Positions 32,401 through 43,081 of a DNA stretch of 64,000 nt are shown here, in pieces (within the stretch, counting starts at the first letter, position 1; each line of letters opens with the position of its first letter). Below the pieces are notes generated by a model. That model worked only from the letters and a program-made list of their open reading frames with translations, was not told where the DNA came from and ran no database searches. Position numbers and translations under genes: made by a program. This DNA is from Raffaelea ambrosiae (Eukaryota; Ascomycota; Sordariomycetes; Ophiostomatales; Ophiostomataceae): the NCBI GenBank assembly GCA_002778195.1, contig PCDI01000004.1:444074-508073 (forward strand), read 5' to 3'.

Positions 32401-33228
32401 GGGCACGAGGTACTCGTTCTTGCGCCACGAGAACCGGAACGTGATGTTGCCGTCCTTGAGGTAGTGCAGCACGTTCGTCTGCGACGTCTCGTCGGGCCGG
32501 ACAGACCGCATGATGATGCCGTACGGCGTGTAGGCGGCGCCGCGGTTCTGGAAGCTGGGCCGGTTGATGGCGTGCGGGAAGTTGCGCCGCGTCACCAGCA
32601 GCAGGCGGATGATCTTCTCGATGCCGTTGACGATGAAGTAGCCGCCCAGCTCCTCGGCCTCCTCCTTCATGTGCACCAGCTCGGCTGGCGAGAGCCCTTC
32701 CAGGTGGCACCGGTTGGACTTGACCATGATGGGCACCGCACCAAAGTCGCGCACAATCTCCTGCGTCTCGCCATTGTTGATCCGGTATTCGAGCGTCGCC
32801 GTCAGCCGGCCGCGGTAGGAGGCATGGCGTTCTCTGCACTCGGCCGGCGGGATCTCGCGGTTCTTAGCAAACTTGTTCGACGCCGGCACGTAGCTCCGGG
32901 ACAGCTCCACGCTCTTGTAGCGCACGAACAGCTGGTTGCGCTCCTCGGGAGCCATGCGGTCGTCGCCGTCCATGTAGACTCGCGTGCCAATGTCGGCAAT
33001 GCCGTGGGCGATCAGGCTGCGGCGCGCATTGAGGCTCACGATGTCGTCGTCGCTGGGGAAGATCGCATTGAAGGCCTCGATATGCGGGTCGACCGCCAGC
33101 TGCAGCAGAGGGTAGGCCGAGTGGTCGGTCGGCGGGTTGCGGAAGAGGTTCTCGCGGCGGAGGGTGTTGTATTCGTGGTCCCACGAGGTGCTCGTGGGCT
33201 TCGGTCTTCGTCGTGCCGGGGGGGCCAT
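29419..33228 (-). CDS. RPA135: DNA-directed RNA polymerase I second-largest subunit
   Basis: One uninterrupted exon of 1269 residues, close to the usual 1200-1250 for this subunit. Blocks run in order: protrusion and lobe ([53 protein letters not shown]), fork ([20 protein letters not shown]), the metal-site region [18 protein letters not shown] near residue 800, and [12 protein letters not shown] near residue 940 for nucleotide handling. The C-terminal zinc site is CRTC...CRNC (about residues 1130-1160). The Pol I type rather than Pol II or III is indicated by [19 protein letters not shown] and [11 protein letters not shown]. The enzyme makes the large rRNA precursor in the nucleolus. Just after the zinc site is an acidic DTEDTEDTE run encoded by a 9-bp repeat. 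The start at 33228 gives [10 protein letters not shown] and lies right before the conserved [11 protein letters not shown]. Confidence 0.97.
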   Translation of the reverse strand: [1269 protein letters not shown]

Positions 33229-33778
33229 TGTGATGTGCGTTGTGTGAGAATAGAGGGAGGCACAAAGAGAAATCTAGCGAAAGCAGCAGAGCCTGAGAGG
33301 CGGCTCCTGTTAGTGGACGTGCAGTCGGGTCCTATTTGGTGGCCCAACTCTCGTCTGCAAGATATTGCGAGTGTACCAGGAGGTCGGAATGGACCTAGGA
33401 GCGTGGGTGTCGTGAATGCAAAGTTGAAGATGCAAATGAATTATGAAAGAACAATAAAGTTTTGGTTTTCCTAAAAAAAAAAAAAGAGCTACGAACTTTT
33501 GCAATGAACTTTTTTTTTGCTTATCGAACTTTTTTATGGAGCCATCCATCAGTATATCCAATCAATATAAGTCGATAACGAGCCACTTAATATCACGTGC
33601 TTGTGAGTGGCAGTGGGGCACTCTGAATCTTTCGCTAACTTTCACTTTAAACAAAATAAAATAAAAAGCAGAAGCAGAATATGAAAAGACAACATAATAT
33701 AAAATATAATTAATAAAAAATATAAAAAATATAAAAATATGAAATAAAATATGAAATAAAATAAAATAAAATATCCCG
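33229..33778. other. Promoter of RPA135 and 3' region of the receptor gene
   Basis: No gene seen. The part from about 33640 to 33778 is very A/T-rich with AAATATAAAATA units and directly abuts the stop codon of the next gene, consistent with a 3' untranslated/polyadenylation region for that minus-strand gene. Confidence 0.5.
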
Positions 33779-35833
33779 TTACCGGTACACTCGCCCAGGT
33801 TGATTAAAACTGGATCTTGCTGGGCTCGCCGACGAGGCAGCGTGGCCCCTGGATGTTGACGTCGTCGGCCTCAGTTCTTCGTCGCTTGGCTGTTTCTCTT
33901 TTCTCCTTAGAGTCTCCTCCACGGGCGAGACAGCGGCACTTACTCCGGAATCGCGCCCCAGATTGATATGCTCCTCTCGGCTATTTTGTCGTTCAAAGTC
34001 TGGAAGTGACACAAAGTTTTGTCGTGGTCCGGCATACGGCAGCTGCTCGTCCTGCAGCTGCCATGATTGCCGCGGCGGGTGCTGCTCCCGCTGGAGCCGA
34101 GAAAGACGCCGGCGGCGCCTGTCGTGCAGCATTTGCTGTAGCAAGACTCGGATCGACGGCAGGCTTGTCACCATGATGGACACGGAGATCTCCAGCCCTG
34201 ACCAGATGAGGCTGTCGGTGTCGTCCCAGGTGGGGTTGGCCGAGCGCGCAAAGCGGACGAGGAAGCGCAGGCGGATGCAGCTCGTAATCAAGACGAACAC
34301 GCCAAGGCTGAACATGACCATGGCCGTGGCTGTGGCGGCAACTGTAGGCAGCTGCAGAGTCAGGAGCAGGGGTAGCGGAAGGATCAAGATGGCGACGTCC
34401 TGGGCTATGCTGCAGGCAGCGGCAGCAAATGCGAGGGCATTGACATCAAAGCAGGAGGCGGACCGAGCGGACTGCGCACCAGATGAGGGTGACTGAGTAG
34501 TCAATGAAGAACCCAGATGTGCCCCGGGCGATGAAGATGTGGAGGATGAGGAGGAAGACGAGGAAAAGGACGATGCTAGCGGTGCGGACGACGTCCAACG
34601 CGTCCACACGGTCTGGATGGGCCAGCACTGGAAAATGTCAAAGACCAGAAAGACCAATGCGTACAGAATGACCCAAGCGACGAGTGTCCAAGCCGCAGCA
34701 CGGAAGACGCGGTAGCGGCAGCGGGTGCGGTTTTGGTGGTTGGCAAAGATGCGGAGGTAGAGGGCCAGGATGGACAGTTTGGTCAGGGCCAGGAGGACGA
34801 TGTAGAGCGTTTCGTCAATGTAGAATGACTGGATGAATATCAGACCAGTCAGTGGTGATCTTCTGAGAGAGCATGGCGTGGAGGAGGAAAAGATCACACC
34901 TTCATGGCTGCCGAGATGACGCCCGGGGTAACTGTCCATATATCGACGCCGAAGCCAATCACGCAAGCTATCGGAAGTCAGTAGGTGTGAACAATACGAG
35001 ACAAAAGAAGCCAGAGGGAGCCCGGAGAGGGGTTGGGGGCAAGCGGCAACACCTACCATACTGGCCTAATACAAGAAAAGCCAAGAAAAGGGGCTGTTTG
35101 GCTTCCATTCAGCATTTGTGTCAAGTGCTCAGAGAGAGAATAGCGAAGCATACCACCACGGCAAACATCAAGTAGTCGTCCACGGCTAGCGTCTTGGATG
35201 TCTTGCACCTGGCATATATCCGCAGAACGAGGCACAGCAAAGACGGCCCCTGGATGGCAAAGAGGGCCAAAAGGCTTGACTTCCGTGACCGGACAGGCCA
35301 GTGGCAAGTGTCTGCAACAATATGGAGGGTGGCTGTTGAAGCTGTTAGACAGATGGCAAGAGAAGATAATATAAAGCATTGGAAAAAAAAAAAAAAGAAA
35401 AAAAAAAGGATGAATGAAAGACAAGAAGCACATACCGAGGGCGTCGGCGGGAGAGCAAGCGAAGAGACAGGTCTGCACGCTGTAGAGAAGGGTGCTATTG
35501 CTGGACGCCACGTCGCAGAGACAAGTCGTCGTGTTGCTGCTGTTTCCCTCGGCCGGGCATGCCGTTGAGGATGAGAGGATAGCGGGTGCAGCATCCAGTA
35601 TGCATTGTGCCTGTTGGCGTGAAATGTTAGAGCTTCTTGAACGAAGAACAGGTTAGCCCCCCAAGGTGACGTCTTACTCCACAGGATGGCATGGCAGCCA
35701 GAGCATCAGACATGGCAGTATCTGGCGAGGTACTCGCGCCAACAGGCCTGAGTAGCAGGGTGACGATCGTGGCCAGATACCAGACAGACAGCATAATTCG
35801 CTGAAGAGCGTGCTGTGTGTATGTAGACTTCAT
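33779..35833 (-). CDS. CFEM-domain, rhodopsin-like seven-helix receptor (PTH11-type)
   Basis: Six exons: 35833-35678, 35610-35436, 35332-35154, 35093-35057 (37 nt), 34967-34900 and 34828-33779, giving 554 residues. A signal peptide (core MLSVWYLATIVTLLL) is followed by a CFEM domain with exactly eight cysteines: C51, C55, C70, C82, C84, C100, C104, C120. Then come membrane helices typical of the fungal rhodopsin-like domain, with GFGVDIWTV, SFYIDETLYIVLLALTKLSI and IAQDVAILILPLPLLL. Such receptors lie in the plasma membrane and are linked to surface sensing in plant-associated fungi; the ligand is unknown. The loop after FQCWPIQTVW is replaced by a Ser-rich stretch. The cytosolic tail is rich in Arg, Gln and Ser. 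A start at 35794 is also possible; both keep a signal peptide. Confidence 0.85.
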
Positions 35834-36963
35834 GTTTTTTTTGGCAGTGGTATGGTGTACTTTGGTAGCAGAAAACAAAAACAGCAAAACAAAAGTGGTA
35901 TTCCTGATAGAAGGTCCCGTTGTGCTGATTTATAAGTTGCCGGTGCGGGTTTCTACGGGATGGCACAACGAGTTGTTCACTTTCCGTTGTCACTGCTTGT
36001 GGACAACGGAAGAAAACAAAAGGAGCGTAAGAAATGGTAGAAAGTTGAGCACCGTGTCATCAGAAAAAGAAAGAAAACAAGAAAGAAAACAAGAAAACAG
36101 CGAAGCTCGGTCAGGATCAAGGCAGACTGGACGAGATAGATAGAGAACAGGGCAGACTGAGAGAGAGAGAGAGAGCTCTTTTCTTTCCAAATCTCGGACA
36201 GCAGCATTTCCCCTATTTATTTGATTTTATTTTCTGCAAGGGACGCAGAGAGGTGTTTGGCATCCCCCTCGCTCGTAGGACAGGACCATCTGCGAGATGT
36301 CGAACAAGCATATACATCATCTCGTCTAACTGGATGATCAAAATGGGCCGATAGAGTAAGATCCTGGTTGATCCTTTCCCCCCCCTCTCTCTCCAATATA
36401 TGCTTCTCACTTGGCCGACCGAAGCAGCCCAAGTGCGACTTCAATCATCCTGCTGTCAGGGCCGATTCTATCTCGCATTCGTTCGTTTCGTCTTCTTCTA
36501 CCCCTGCATCGTTCTGGTGCATCTAAGGGAAAGAAACCAACGAAACGAAAAAAGAGATCGAGAACAGAGGATATTGTGCTGCCTTCTGGACGCAAAAAGG
36601 AAAAAAAATTGAAATCTCGTGTCCAACACAGTCCTCCCCCAAGAAACAAATCATGACCAACAAGACGATGTAAAACGGCTTCTTCTCTTTTGATTCTCTT
36701 CTGAATCTTGTCTCAGTTTGGGCCTCTCCCCGTAGCCTGAAGACGGACTTGTGCTTCTCTCGTTTTCTGAATGTCTCTCGCCATCTCTGTTTGGTGCAAC
36801 GTGACAGAAAATATATATGCCCGAGCACAACAATTTCTTTGTGTCGTTCGTTGCCACAGGGGTGATATGGATGGGCAGATGGATGGGTGGCAAGGGAGGG
36901 AAATACAAATACAAATAATAACAGCTTGCCCCAAAGCGAATGCGAAGGGCAGAGACAGCAGCC

Positions 36964-36996
<33 letters not shown>

Positions 36997-38275
36997 GCAG
37001 CAGCAGTAGCAGCAGCAGAAACAACAACAAATGCAAATAACACGATAAACAAGGCAGTGCCTGTAGGAAGAGGAACAAGCCCCTTTCCCCCTTCCCGTGC
37101 GTATCCCGTTGGGACGTATTACAAACGCGGTTCGGGCTTTTCTTCTACGAACCGTTCACGAGCCGGCCCACGCGTTCTTGTTTCTTGTTTCTCCTTTTTT
37201 TTTTTTGGCCTCATCGCGTGTTATTTCCCGTTGCATCCGTCTTTCTCTTCTCTATTATTCCATCCCCGAGTGTATCACATACAAAACATCCGCACACACA
37301 AATGCCTAGTCACAAAGTGTCATCTGTGCTTTTCCCGTGTGTTGTTGTCATCCTTTTTCTCTTCTTCTTCTTGTCGTCATCATTCCGCGAGGGTAACTTT
37401 GGCTTCCCCTTCCGTCCTGATTCCCGTCGTCTGTCCTCTTCTCTTCCCTTTAAGTTTTTATGCGTATTTCTTTCGAAAAAGTCAATGATTCGCTCCCTTC
37501 CACCCCTTTTTTATTTTCTTAGATTCTGTTTCCGTCTGCGCGTGGTATCTTGTGATATACCTGTCAATATGGCCCTCGTGTGGGAAGCACAAGGGGACCA
37601 TGGGAAGGGGACACGGCCGAAGCGGCAATCAACTTTCACTTCCGCGGCGAAGTTTACTTCGCGTCTTCAACTCTTGCTCCCGCGGCGACCTGCACTGCAG
37701 CGTGCATGTGCGTTTGCATTGTACATATGTCACCGTGAATCAGTAGACCGTTCGCGTATGCAGCAACCAGAATATTATTTGTATGCTCATTTATGATTTT
37801 TGGTGTTTTTGTTGTAGTTTTTTTTTTGTCTTTCCGCTCATGTTTTTATGTGGGATGTCCTTTTTGGTCGCCATGCAAAAAAAATAAAAGTATGCGTCGA
37901 GACTGGCGTTTCCGCTGTTCAGAGTCTTCGCTTCCCAAACCCTCCTCTTATTTTCTTCTTACATACGAGTTTTCCTCACATTTTCTCGCCTCTTCATCGT
38001 GCCTTCTGACCCTTCGTCTTCCAAAAATACAATAAATGGCCACAAGAGGTAATAATACAGATCCAGTGCCGATAACAGTGTCATGTTTCGATTTGTGTTG
38101 TTTCCCTTCATGCAAAGAGGCAACGCGGAGTGTGGTGTGTTGGTGATGTGATGTGTTAGTTAGATGGATAGATGGGGTGCGGGCGGAGCGGTTTGCTATG
38201 CAAAGGTAGATGGCTGAGTTGCGTCAAGGATGGTAATGGGTAATGGGTAATAATAGAGAACAGAGAGAAGCTTGT
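35834..38275. other. Intergenic spacer, no gene seen
   Basis: This 2.4-kb spacer holds a GA repeat (about 36157-36175), CAA/CAG trinucleotide repeats (36963-37031) and T-rich tracts. Plus-strand frames between 36940 and 37800 are simple-sequence products (Thr, Ala, Phe, Ser) without motifs. Confidence 0.5.
36963..37031. repeat. (CAA)n / (CAG)n trinucleotide repeat
   Basis: About eleven CAA units are followed by CAG/TAG/CAG units and again CAA. No supported gene covers it. Confidence 0.85.
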
Positions 38276-40039
38276 TTATGAAGCCTCCTCGTTGCGGCGG
38301 GGGCCACGGTGGGCAAAGTTGCCGTTGCCGCCACGGCCGCCGCGGCCACGGCCACGGTGATCACCACCACGGCCACGACCCCGGAAACCACCGCGGCCAC
38401 GCCAGCCGTTGCCGTCACCACGGTCGTTGCGGCGGTTGTGGCGCTGGACCTGGTGGAAGCCGTCGTTGGGGTCGGCGACAGGAGCAGCAACAGCAGGCTC
38501 CTCAGGCTGCTCGTCCGCCCATGACTGGGTGTTGGCAGCAGCGGCAGGGGTAGCCGAAAGACCGGCATCGGTCTCGGCAGGGTCGCGTGGCACCTCGACC
38601 CATTCCTGGGACATGCTCAGGTCCTTGGTAGCGGCCGGGGTGTCCCACTGGTTCTCAGCAGTCGCATTGGCAGCATCGTCGCCAACCTCAGCGTTGGCGA
38701 TGCGGCCAGACCCGTCCGCAGCGTTGACAGCCTCTTTCACGACGACACCGTTAGTGACAGTCGTAGGCTCGGTGAAGGGGGAGTCGGTATGGTCTTCAAT
38801 CTCCGTCAGGCTGGCATGGGCGATGGTCGGGTCGGATGTGGTCGTGTCTGTCTCAGGGGTAGCCTCCTGGGCAGCCTCCTCGACAGGCTCGGCCTGGTAT
38901 AGAGGGGCGGCATTGGCGGCAGCAGCAGCCTTGACCTGGGCATCTGCGTGTGGTGTTAGCATGTTGAAGGGCGCTGTTGAGGGGCGCAAAGAATGGAGAG
39001 GGGAAAGAGGGAGAAAGACGAGCGAAGCGAGAAAAGAGGGTCGACAGATTCAACTTACAGGTTGTTTGGAGGGAGTCGTTGGTGACGCTCTTGGTGGTCT
39101 CCTCAGCACCCTCGACCAGCTTCAGCATGGTGTTGACGGCGTTCTCGTCGCCCGAGTAGACGTGCAGGAGCACGCCCTCGAGGGCGAGGTTCTCGTCGAG
39201 CTGGGCGTTCTGCTCCTCGGCGCGGCGGGAGGCAGCCAGACGCAGGAACTGGGACAGGGTGAGGAGGCTGTCGTGGAGGTTCTTCTGGGCGTCGGCGGCG
39301 GCCTTCTCGGTGGCCTCGCGGACGGCGTCGGCCTTTTCCTTGTCAAACTTCTCGGTCAGGGACTTGGTGACCTCGACCTTGTCGGTGGCGAGGCGTTGGC
39401 GGTAGTCGGCGTCGATCTTCTTGAAGTTGGCGAGCTGCTCCTCGAGCTGGGCGAGCTGGGCGAGGAGGGCCGGCTTCTTGAGGTGCTGGGCTTTCTGGTC
39501 GGCATTGATGATCTTGAGCGAGACGAGCTCCTCGAGGGTCTTGTCCTTGTTCTCAGCGATCACGCTGTCGGTCTTGGAAGCATTGGCCTGGAACGGTTAG
39601 CTGTTTGTGTACAGAGGCTGTGTGGGGGGGTTGTTGGCTGTGGTGATGGGTTGGGGGGTGTTTTTGTATATGTTTCTTGTATGTGTCTAGACTGTGGACT
39701 TGACAGGCTGGTTGCATTACTTACAATCTTCTTGTTGACGTTACGGATGTTCCTAAACAAAAAGAGAAAGGAAAAAAAAAAGTGATTAGCCATACGTCAA
39801 GCCCATCCTGCACATCCACCAAGCTATTGGCAAACTTACTTGGCCAGGTCGCGGATGAACTGGGGCTCGCCATCCTCGCCATTGGCCTCGTTTGGGGCCA
39901 CAGACGTGGTCTTCTCAGAGGACGCAACAGCATGGCCCGGGGCGGGAGAGCCGGTGCGCGGCTGCGACTTGCCCTTCTTCTTCTTGGAGGACTTGGCCTC
40001 GGAAACGACCGCGGGGTTCTGGACAGCTGGCGCGGCCAT
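38276..40039 (-). CDS. Yag7-like protein with C-terminal RGG tail
   Basis: Four exons (40039-39840, 39752-39725, 39587-39059, 38943-38276) give 474 residues; the second exon is only 28 nt. The N-terminus is Ala/Pro/Ser-rich with a Lys cluster (SSKKKKGK). Following NIRNVNKKI comes an alpha-helical, coiled-coil-like domain (about residues 68-250: KDKTLEELVSLKIINADQ, LAQLAQLEEQLANFKKID, LTLSQFLRLAASRRAEEQ) that matches the dimerisation domain of fungal Yag7-like proteins. The second half is acidic and disordered. The last 45 residues are an RGG/RG box (GRGGFRGRGRGGDHRGRG), a typical RNA-binding and arginine-methylation tail. A role in RNA handling or translation is inferred from that tail; I know of no defined activity. 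Introns are 87, 137 and 115 nt with GTAAGT donors. Confidence 0.82.
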
Positions 40040-41402
40040 GGCGAAAGATGTGCGAAGAGCGGGAAAAAGAGATGGTTTTTGTAGTGCGTGGAGAGCTTTT
40101 GGAGCTTCGAGATGCAGATAGGAGGGAGGTTCGAATCGACTGGATAGATGTTCCGTCGAGAGGAGAAGTCCAGAAGGTGTTTGGGCGTTGAAAGGGGATT
40201 ACCTGAGGAGAGGCGAATCGGGAGAAGAGGGGGGAGGCGAAAAAAAAAAGTCAGGACGTGGCAAGCTCCAAAAGCTATGGCTAGGCCAAAGAGAAAAGTC
40301 GAAATGTGAGAAATTCGGAGATTCACACGTCAGGGAAAAAAATTTAGGGGACAAGAAAAGAGCTATCAAACACAAACAGAAGGAAAACCCGAAAGCTGCT
40401 GATTCAGAAACAGAATGAGCAAGCAAAGCAAGCAAACAAGGGAAAGGAAACAGAGGTGTTGGGGGGGTGTGTGGGTGTGGAGAGATTTGGTAAGATGCGA
40501 GTTAAAAAAAAAGGAGTGTTGTCGAGAGAGGGAGGAATTTTTTGGCCTATGTCGAGATTTGGGGGAAATTTTGTGTTTTGATGCCAAATGGGCAAATAGG
40601 CAGGCAAAGCGGCTGTAGAGGCAAAAAAAAGACAGGGCAAAAAAAAAGAAAAAAAGAAAAAAAAAAAGAAAAAAAAAAAAAAAAAAAGACGTTTGCTTCG
40701 GTTGCCTTCTACCCCACGCGACTCAATTGGAGCTGGGCCAATCAGGGGCGTGCACACGAGACCAGCACTACAGAGCTCCACTGTAGAAAGGGGAGCTTGC
40801 TCGTTTGTTGTCGGCCTGAACAAGTGGCCAAGCAAATAGCGAAGCACAGGCAAACGGACGCTGTCCAGTTCATTATTCATTACAGTCGTTCACTCTATAT
40901 GCGCTGCCAGTCCAGCGTGCACAGGGCCCGGACTCGGCGATCTGGCCTCCTGGGCGGCCACACGATGCCGCGCAGTCACTAAATTTGCCCTGACGTTTCT
41001 CTGATGCGGCGCCTCGACTAGCCAGTCATTGGTCTAAACCGGCGTGTGCAGTGGATGAGTCAGGGATTGCACACGCCGTACAGCCTGTGAGAAAAGACAG
41101 CACCTGGTGTGCGTCGAACGTAAGATACAAATGTGGCTGATCCGTCGCCCGGCTGTGGATCACGATGCCCCTGTAGGAATGCCCATGCATCCCTGATGTG
41201 CGAGGCAGGATCAGAGCAGTCCACCCGGCAATTGCCAGCTCAGAGGAGTATGCGAACCCCGTGCAGGCCGTTTCCCGTACATGTAATAAATACCCCGGAT
41301 TGTTCTGCATGATTCTCGCCCTTCGCGTCGATGGTCGCCCGCTTTTCGGGGAGGGATCGTCGATCGATGATGGCCTGCGCAGACTGTGCACACTGGGCGA
41401 GC
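40040..41402. other. Intergenic spacer, no gene seen
   Basis: Upstream region of the Yag7-like gene and downstream region of CENP-W. It includes a 60-bp A-rich tract (about 40622-40687). No recognisable gene; short frames on both strands are unsupported. Confidence 0.5.
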
Positions 41403-41839
41403 TCATCCCTTGAACTTCAGAACAGTGTCCTGCATCGCGTTAGTGGCTGGTAAGGGAAAGGCAAAAATCTGGCCTGCGACGTACCGCCGTCACTTTCTTG
41501 ACGCTGCGCGCCGTGATGCCGCGCTCGCCGCCGCGCTTCGACTCGATGGACGCTTCTTTGACGAGTCTGTCTTTGTTAGTGGGGGGTTCCGTCTCACGAG
41601 CAAGCGAAGCAAGGGTGCTGTGGCGGAGACGAAACGTACGACTGCATGAACAGGAGGTAGTCGAGAAAGATCTGTGGTTCTGTCAGCCAAAGAAGAGCGC
41701 GCGCAAACCGACTTTTCCAGCACAGCGAACCCACTAAACGCACCAAAACATCGACATTCTTGCTCAGATTCGTGTTGGCATGGGCCTTGACGATCTTTTT
41801 GACGGTCCCCCGCGGGTATAGCTTCTGGTTCGGCGCCAT
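41403..41839 (-). CDS. CENP-W: CENP-W, histone-fold subunit of the inner kinetochore
   Basis: Four small exons (41839-41744, 41671-41640, 41566-41485, 41429-41403) join in frame to 78 residues. Introns are 72, 73 and 55 nt with donors GTGCGT, GTACGT and GTACGT. The product reads as one histone fold: YPRGTVKKIVKAHANTNLSK (helix 1), DVLIFLDYLLFMQSL (helix 2, across two splices), GERGITARSVKKVT and a short final helix ending LKFKG. This pattern and length match fungal CENP-W (Wip1 in yeasts), which pairs with CENP-T in the CENP-T/W/S/X complex on centromeric DNA. Because no exon exceeds 32 codons, simple ORF calling misses it. Its start lies 572 bp from the start of prefoldin 4, divergent. Confidence 0.9.
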
Positions 41840-42411
41840 GGCTGTTGGGTTGTTGTGCTGATTTTCGCGGTGTCGACGGTGTCGACGGTGTTGATGGTGA
41901 CGTTGTTTGTGCGTCTGTTGAGGTGGATGTGTTTGGGCCGCCCGACTATCTATATCAGCCTCAGCAACGCGACCGCGTCAGAGGCTGTCTTGTCTGTCTT
42001 GCCCTGCAGCCCTTACATCAACAGCGCCCAATCACAAGCGGGCATTTGTGGGCGGTGTGGGTGGCATGTGCGCGGCCCTTACTTTGTACATGCACCGCTA
42101 ACGGCAAGCTTACTATGTGGAAAGTTGGTTGCCCTGTCTGCCCCACCATCCAACCAGCATCCGGCGCCGAAACAGCTCTTTTCAAAATTCCTGCAGGCGG
42201 CTTTCCTGGCTTGCGACGACAACAACGACCGTGTACAGCCAAGCCAACTAACGGGTGCCGTGACTCACTACAACAAAGCAGCAGTGTCATCAACCGAGAG
42301 CGAGAAGGTGGTGCGTCGAATTGTCCCAGCCCGCGCCAGTCGTCCCCTGGACATAGTAGAGACGTCAGTTGCTGGATAGAGCAGCCGGCCAGAGAGCGCA
42401 AGTCTGACGCC
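41840..42411. promoter_or_regulatory. Shared divergent promoter region, CENP-W and prefoldin 4
   Basis: The 572 bp between the two ATGs must hold both promoters. A GTCGACGGT repeat (TGTCGACGGTGTCGACGGTGTTG, about 41871-41893) lies 30 bp upstream of the CENP-W start. No TATA box or known factor site could be assigned. Confidence 0.5.
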
Positions 42412-43081
42412 ATGCAGCGTCGAATGGTGCGTCATTTGGGGGGGTTCGCTTTTTTTTCAAGCTTTTTTTTTTTGGACTTTTTGGCTTCTTGGTTGTTTTG
42501 GGGGTTTCTTGGGGAGTTTTTTTTTTTGTTCTTTTGTTCACCTGCTGACTTTTACTCTCGTCGCCCAACAGCTCAGCAAAGAGGACGAGGAGGCCGCAGG
42601 CCCCGAGGTCGAGGTGCGGCGCGAGGACCAGGAAAAGATCAACAAGTTTAGCCGGCTGCACCAGCGCGAGCTGAACCTGGAGGACCAGCTCAAGACCAAG
42701 CACAAGGAGAAGGAGGAGCTGGACGACATTACACTAGAGCTGGAGCTCGTCGACGAGGACGACCGCGTGCCGTGAGTAGGCTCCTCTCGGTTGGAAGATA
42801 TTTTCTCGTATTTTTCCTTTCTCGCCATCGTACTGCCGGTTGGGAGGCCGTTTTTCGCCGTCTCACCCGTTCTGTGCTGACCAAGCAGATACAAAATCGG
42901 CGACGCCTTCTTCCAGGTCAAGGCATCCAAGGCGCAGAAGATGGTCGAAGCATCGGCGGCAAAGATGGACGAGTCGGTCACGGCGCTGGAGGAGTCGCTG
43001 GGGACGATCCGCGAGGAGATGACACAGCTCAAGGTGGATCTGTATGCGCGGTTTGGACGGAGCATCAACTTGGAGACGTGA
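42412..43081 (+). CDS. GIM3: Prefoldin subunit 4
   Basis: Three exons (42412-42426, 42572-42771, 42889-43081) give 135 residues, the normal length. Exon 1 encodes only MQRRM; the splice to LSKEDEEAAG recreates the usual MQRRMLSKE start of fungal orthologues. The body is two long helices (QEKINKFSRLHQRELNLEDQ; VTALEESLGTIREEMTQLKV) flanking a beta hairpin with DEDDRVPYKIGDAFFQV, the beta-type prefoldin pattern. Prefoldin is a cytosolic hexamer that hands nascent actin and tubulin to the CCT chaperonin. Introns (145 and 117 nt) have GTGCGT and GTGAGT donors. The symbol is that of the yeast orthologue (PFD4/GIM3). Confidence 0.95.

Noticed and set aside
29191..33474. 1427-codon plus-strand open frame
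   Set aside because: It lies wholly antisense to RPA135. The translation is Arg/Ala/Val/His-rich without motifs, as expected from GC-rich third positions of the real gene.
35057..35060. 4-nt micro-exon TATG in the CFEM receptor
   Set aside because: It restores phase, but the 37-nt exon ending at the same donor also restores phase and fills a helix that would otherwise be too short.
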